Source: CAYLUN01 sp964386865 | GTDB lineage: Bacteria; Verrucomicrobiota; Kiritimatiellia; RFP12; UBA1067 | Direction: 5' to 3' | Length of the DNA: 6,936 bases | Assembly (NCBI GenBank): GCA_964386865.1 | Contig: CAYLUN010000175.1 | Span: 1 to 6,936, forward strand | In this document: positions 6,146 through 6,936 of the stretch, in pieces | Layout: each line of letters starts with the position of its first letter | Numbering within the stretch: position 1 is the first letter of the stretch | Translations under genes and position numbers: made by a program | Notes under the pieces: generated by a model | The model's database searches: none | The model's input: only the letters and a program-made list of their open reading frames with translations | What the model was told of the DNA's origin: nothing

Positions 6146-6936
6146 ATGCTGGACATCAAACGCATCCGTGACAATTTCGAAGACGTCGCCGAAGGCCTGC
6201 GCCGCCGCGGGCTGGAGCTCGCGTTGGCCGAAAGCGCCCGCGACCTCGATGTCAAGCGCCGCGGGCTGGTCACCCAAACCGACGAGCTGAAGACCCTGCG
6301 CAACGCGCGCTCGAAGGAGATCGGCGCCCTCAAGAAAGCCGGCCAGAACACCGACGCCGTCCAGGCCGACGTGCGCGCCATCGGCGACCAGATCGCCGCG
6401 CTCGACACCGAGATCCGCCAGATTGAGGAGGCGCTCGAGTCCGTCCTGCTCCGCATCCCGAACGTCCCCTGCAAGACCATCCCCACCGGCGCGGACGCCT
6501 CGGCCAACCGCGTGGCCAAGATCGAGGGCGCCGTGCCGACCTTCGACTTCAAGCCGCTCGACCACGTGGCTCTCGGCGAGAAGCTCGGCCTCTTCGACCT
6601 GCCGCGCGGCGTCAAGATGACCGGCTCGGGCTTCCCGCTCCTGATCGGCCCCGGCTCCAAGCTCCAGCGCGCCCTCATCCAGTACATGCTCGACCTGCAC
6701 ACCGAGAAGCACGGCTACACCGAGATGCTCCCGCCCTTCGTGGTCAACAGCGCGTCGATGCGCGGCACAGGCCAGCTGCCCAAGATGGCCGAGGACATGT
6801 ACCACTGCGAGATCGACGACCTCTGGCTCATCCCCACCGCTGAGGTGCCCGTCACCAACTACTTCCGCGACGAGATCATGGACCGCCCGCTGCCGGTCTA
6901 CCTCACCGCCTACACGCCCTGCTTCCGCCGCGAGGC
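6146..6936 (+). CDS. serS: Seryl-tRNA synthetase, N-terminal part (3' end outside window)
   Basis: SerRS is the cytosolic class II synthetase that charges tRNA-Ser, and tRNA-Sec where present. The window holds 263 complete codons; typical bacterial SerRS has about 420-430 residues, so roughly 60 percent is visible. It starts MLDIKRIRDN as in the family. Residues about 27-100 form the long antiparallel coiled-coil arm that reads the tRNA variable loop (ELKTLRNARSKEIG, AALDTEIRQIEEAL). The family hinge IPNVP follows (104-108). The catalytic core has motif 1 around 169-197 (GSKLQRALIQYML through YTEMLPP), TGQLPKM (208-214), IPTAEVPVTN (229-238) and the beginning of motif 2 (LTAYTPCFRRE, 253-263), where the sequence runs off the end. 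No frameshift or missing landmark is seen. It has its own ribosome site and probably its own promoter after a 306-bp gap. No T-box leader is visible. Confidence 0.97.
   Translation, partial: MLDIKRIRDNFEDVAEGLRRRGLELALAESARDLDVKRRGLVTQTDELKTLRNARSKEIGALKKAGQNTDAVQADVRAIGDQIAALDTEIRQIEEALESVLLRIPNVPCKTIPTGADASANRVAKIEGAVPTFDFKPLDHVALGEKLGLFDLPRGVKMTGSGFPLLIGPGSKLQRALIQYMLDLHTEKHGYTEMLPPFVVNSASMRGTGQLPKMAEDMYHCEIDDLWLIPTAEVPVTNYFRDEIMDRPLPVYLTAYTPCFRRE

Noticed and set aside
6119..6805. Minus-strand open frames opposite serS (to 6805 and 6702)
   Set aside because: They are antisense shadows of a strongly conserved synthetase frame.

Overview
The window is high-GC bacterial DNA (roughly two-thirds G+C by eye) with three genes on the + strand. 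They are the 3' part of mutL (mismatch repair), a complete 1,557-residue secreted protein built from autotransporter-type beta-strand repeats and three lectin-like domains, and the 5' part of serS (seryl-tRNA synthetase). No rRNA, tRNA, CRISPR array, transposase or phage gene is visible. Giant proteins with autotransporter-associated beta-strand repeats, strong GC bias and mixed heptanucleotide arrays suggest the Verrucomicrobiota/Kiritimatiellota neighbourhood. This assignment rests on style and recollection of the families; no marker gene proves it.

Layout: (1) 1-1052, the end of the MutL N-terminal domain (PTKREVRF motif), a Pro-rich linker and the complete C-terminal dimerisation domain. 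The linker is largely made of four different arrays of 7-bp repeats. The endonuclease motif is degraded. (2) 1053-1165, a short AT-rich promoter-like gap containing a TATACT hexamer framed by a perfect 7-bp inverted repeat. (3) 1166-5839, the secreted repeat/lectin protein: signal peptide, beta-strand repeats, two lectin-like domains, a repeat, a third lectin-like domain, and a C-terminal repeat plus a small terminal module. It has no recognisable beta-barrel or PEP-CTERM anchor. (4) 5840-6145, about 300 bp without a gene. It holds a perfect 11-bp hairpin with competing partner arms, a second perfect 10-bp inverted repeat over a possible serS promoter, and a degenerate copy of one of the heptamer families found inside mutL. 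(5) 6146 to the window end, serS, cut off at the start of class II motif 2.

The three genes do not form an evident pathway. mutL and serS are housekeeping genes. The giant protein is an exported surface or matrix protein, probably transcribed from its own promoter. The most interesting signals are the out-of-phase (7 bp) tandem repeats inside mutL, where slippage would frameshift the gene and could act as a mutability switch; the matching His-to-Arg changes in two MutL metal-site motifs; and the triplicated, diverging lectin domains interleaved with beta-strand repeats.
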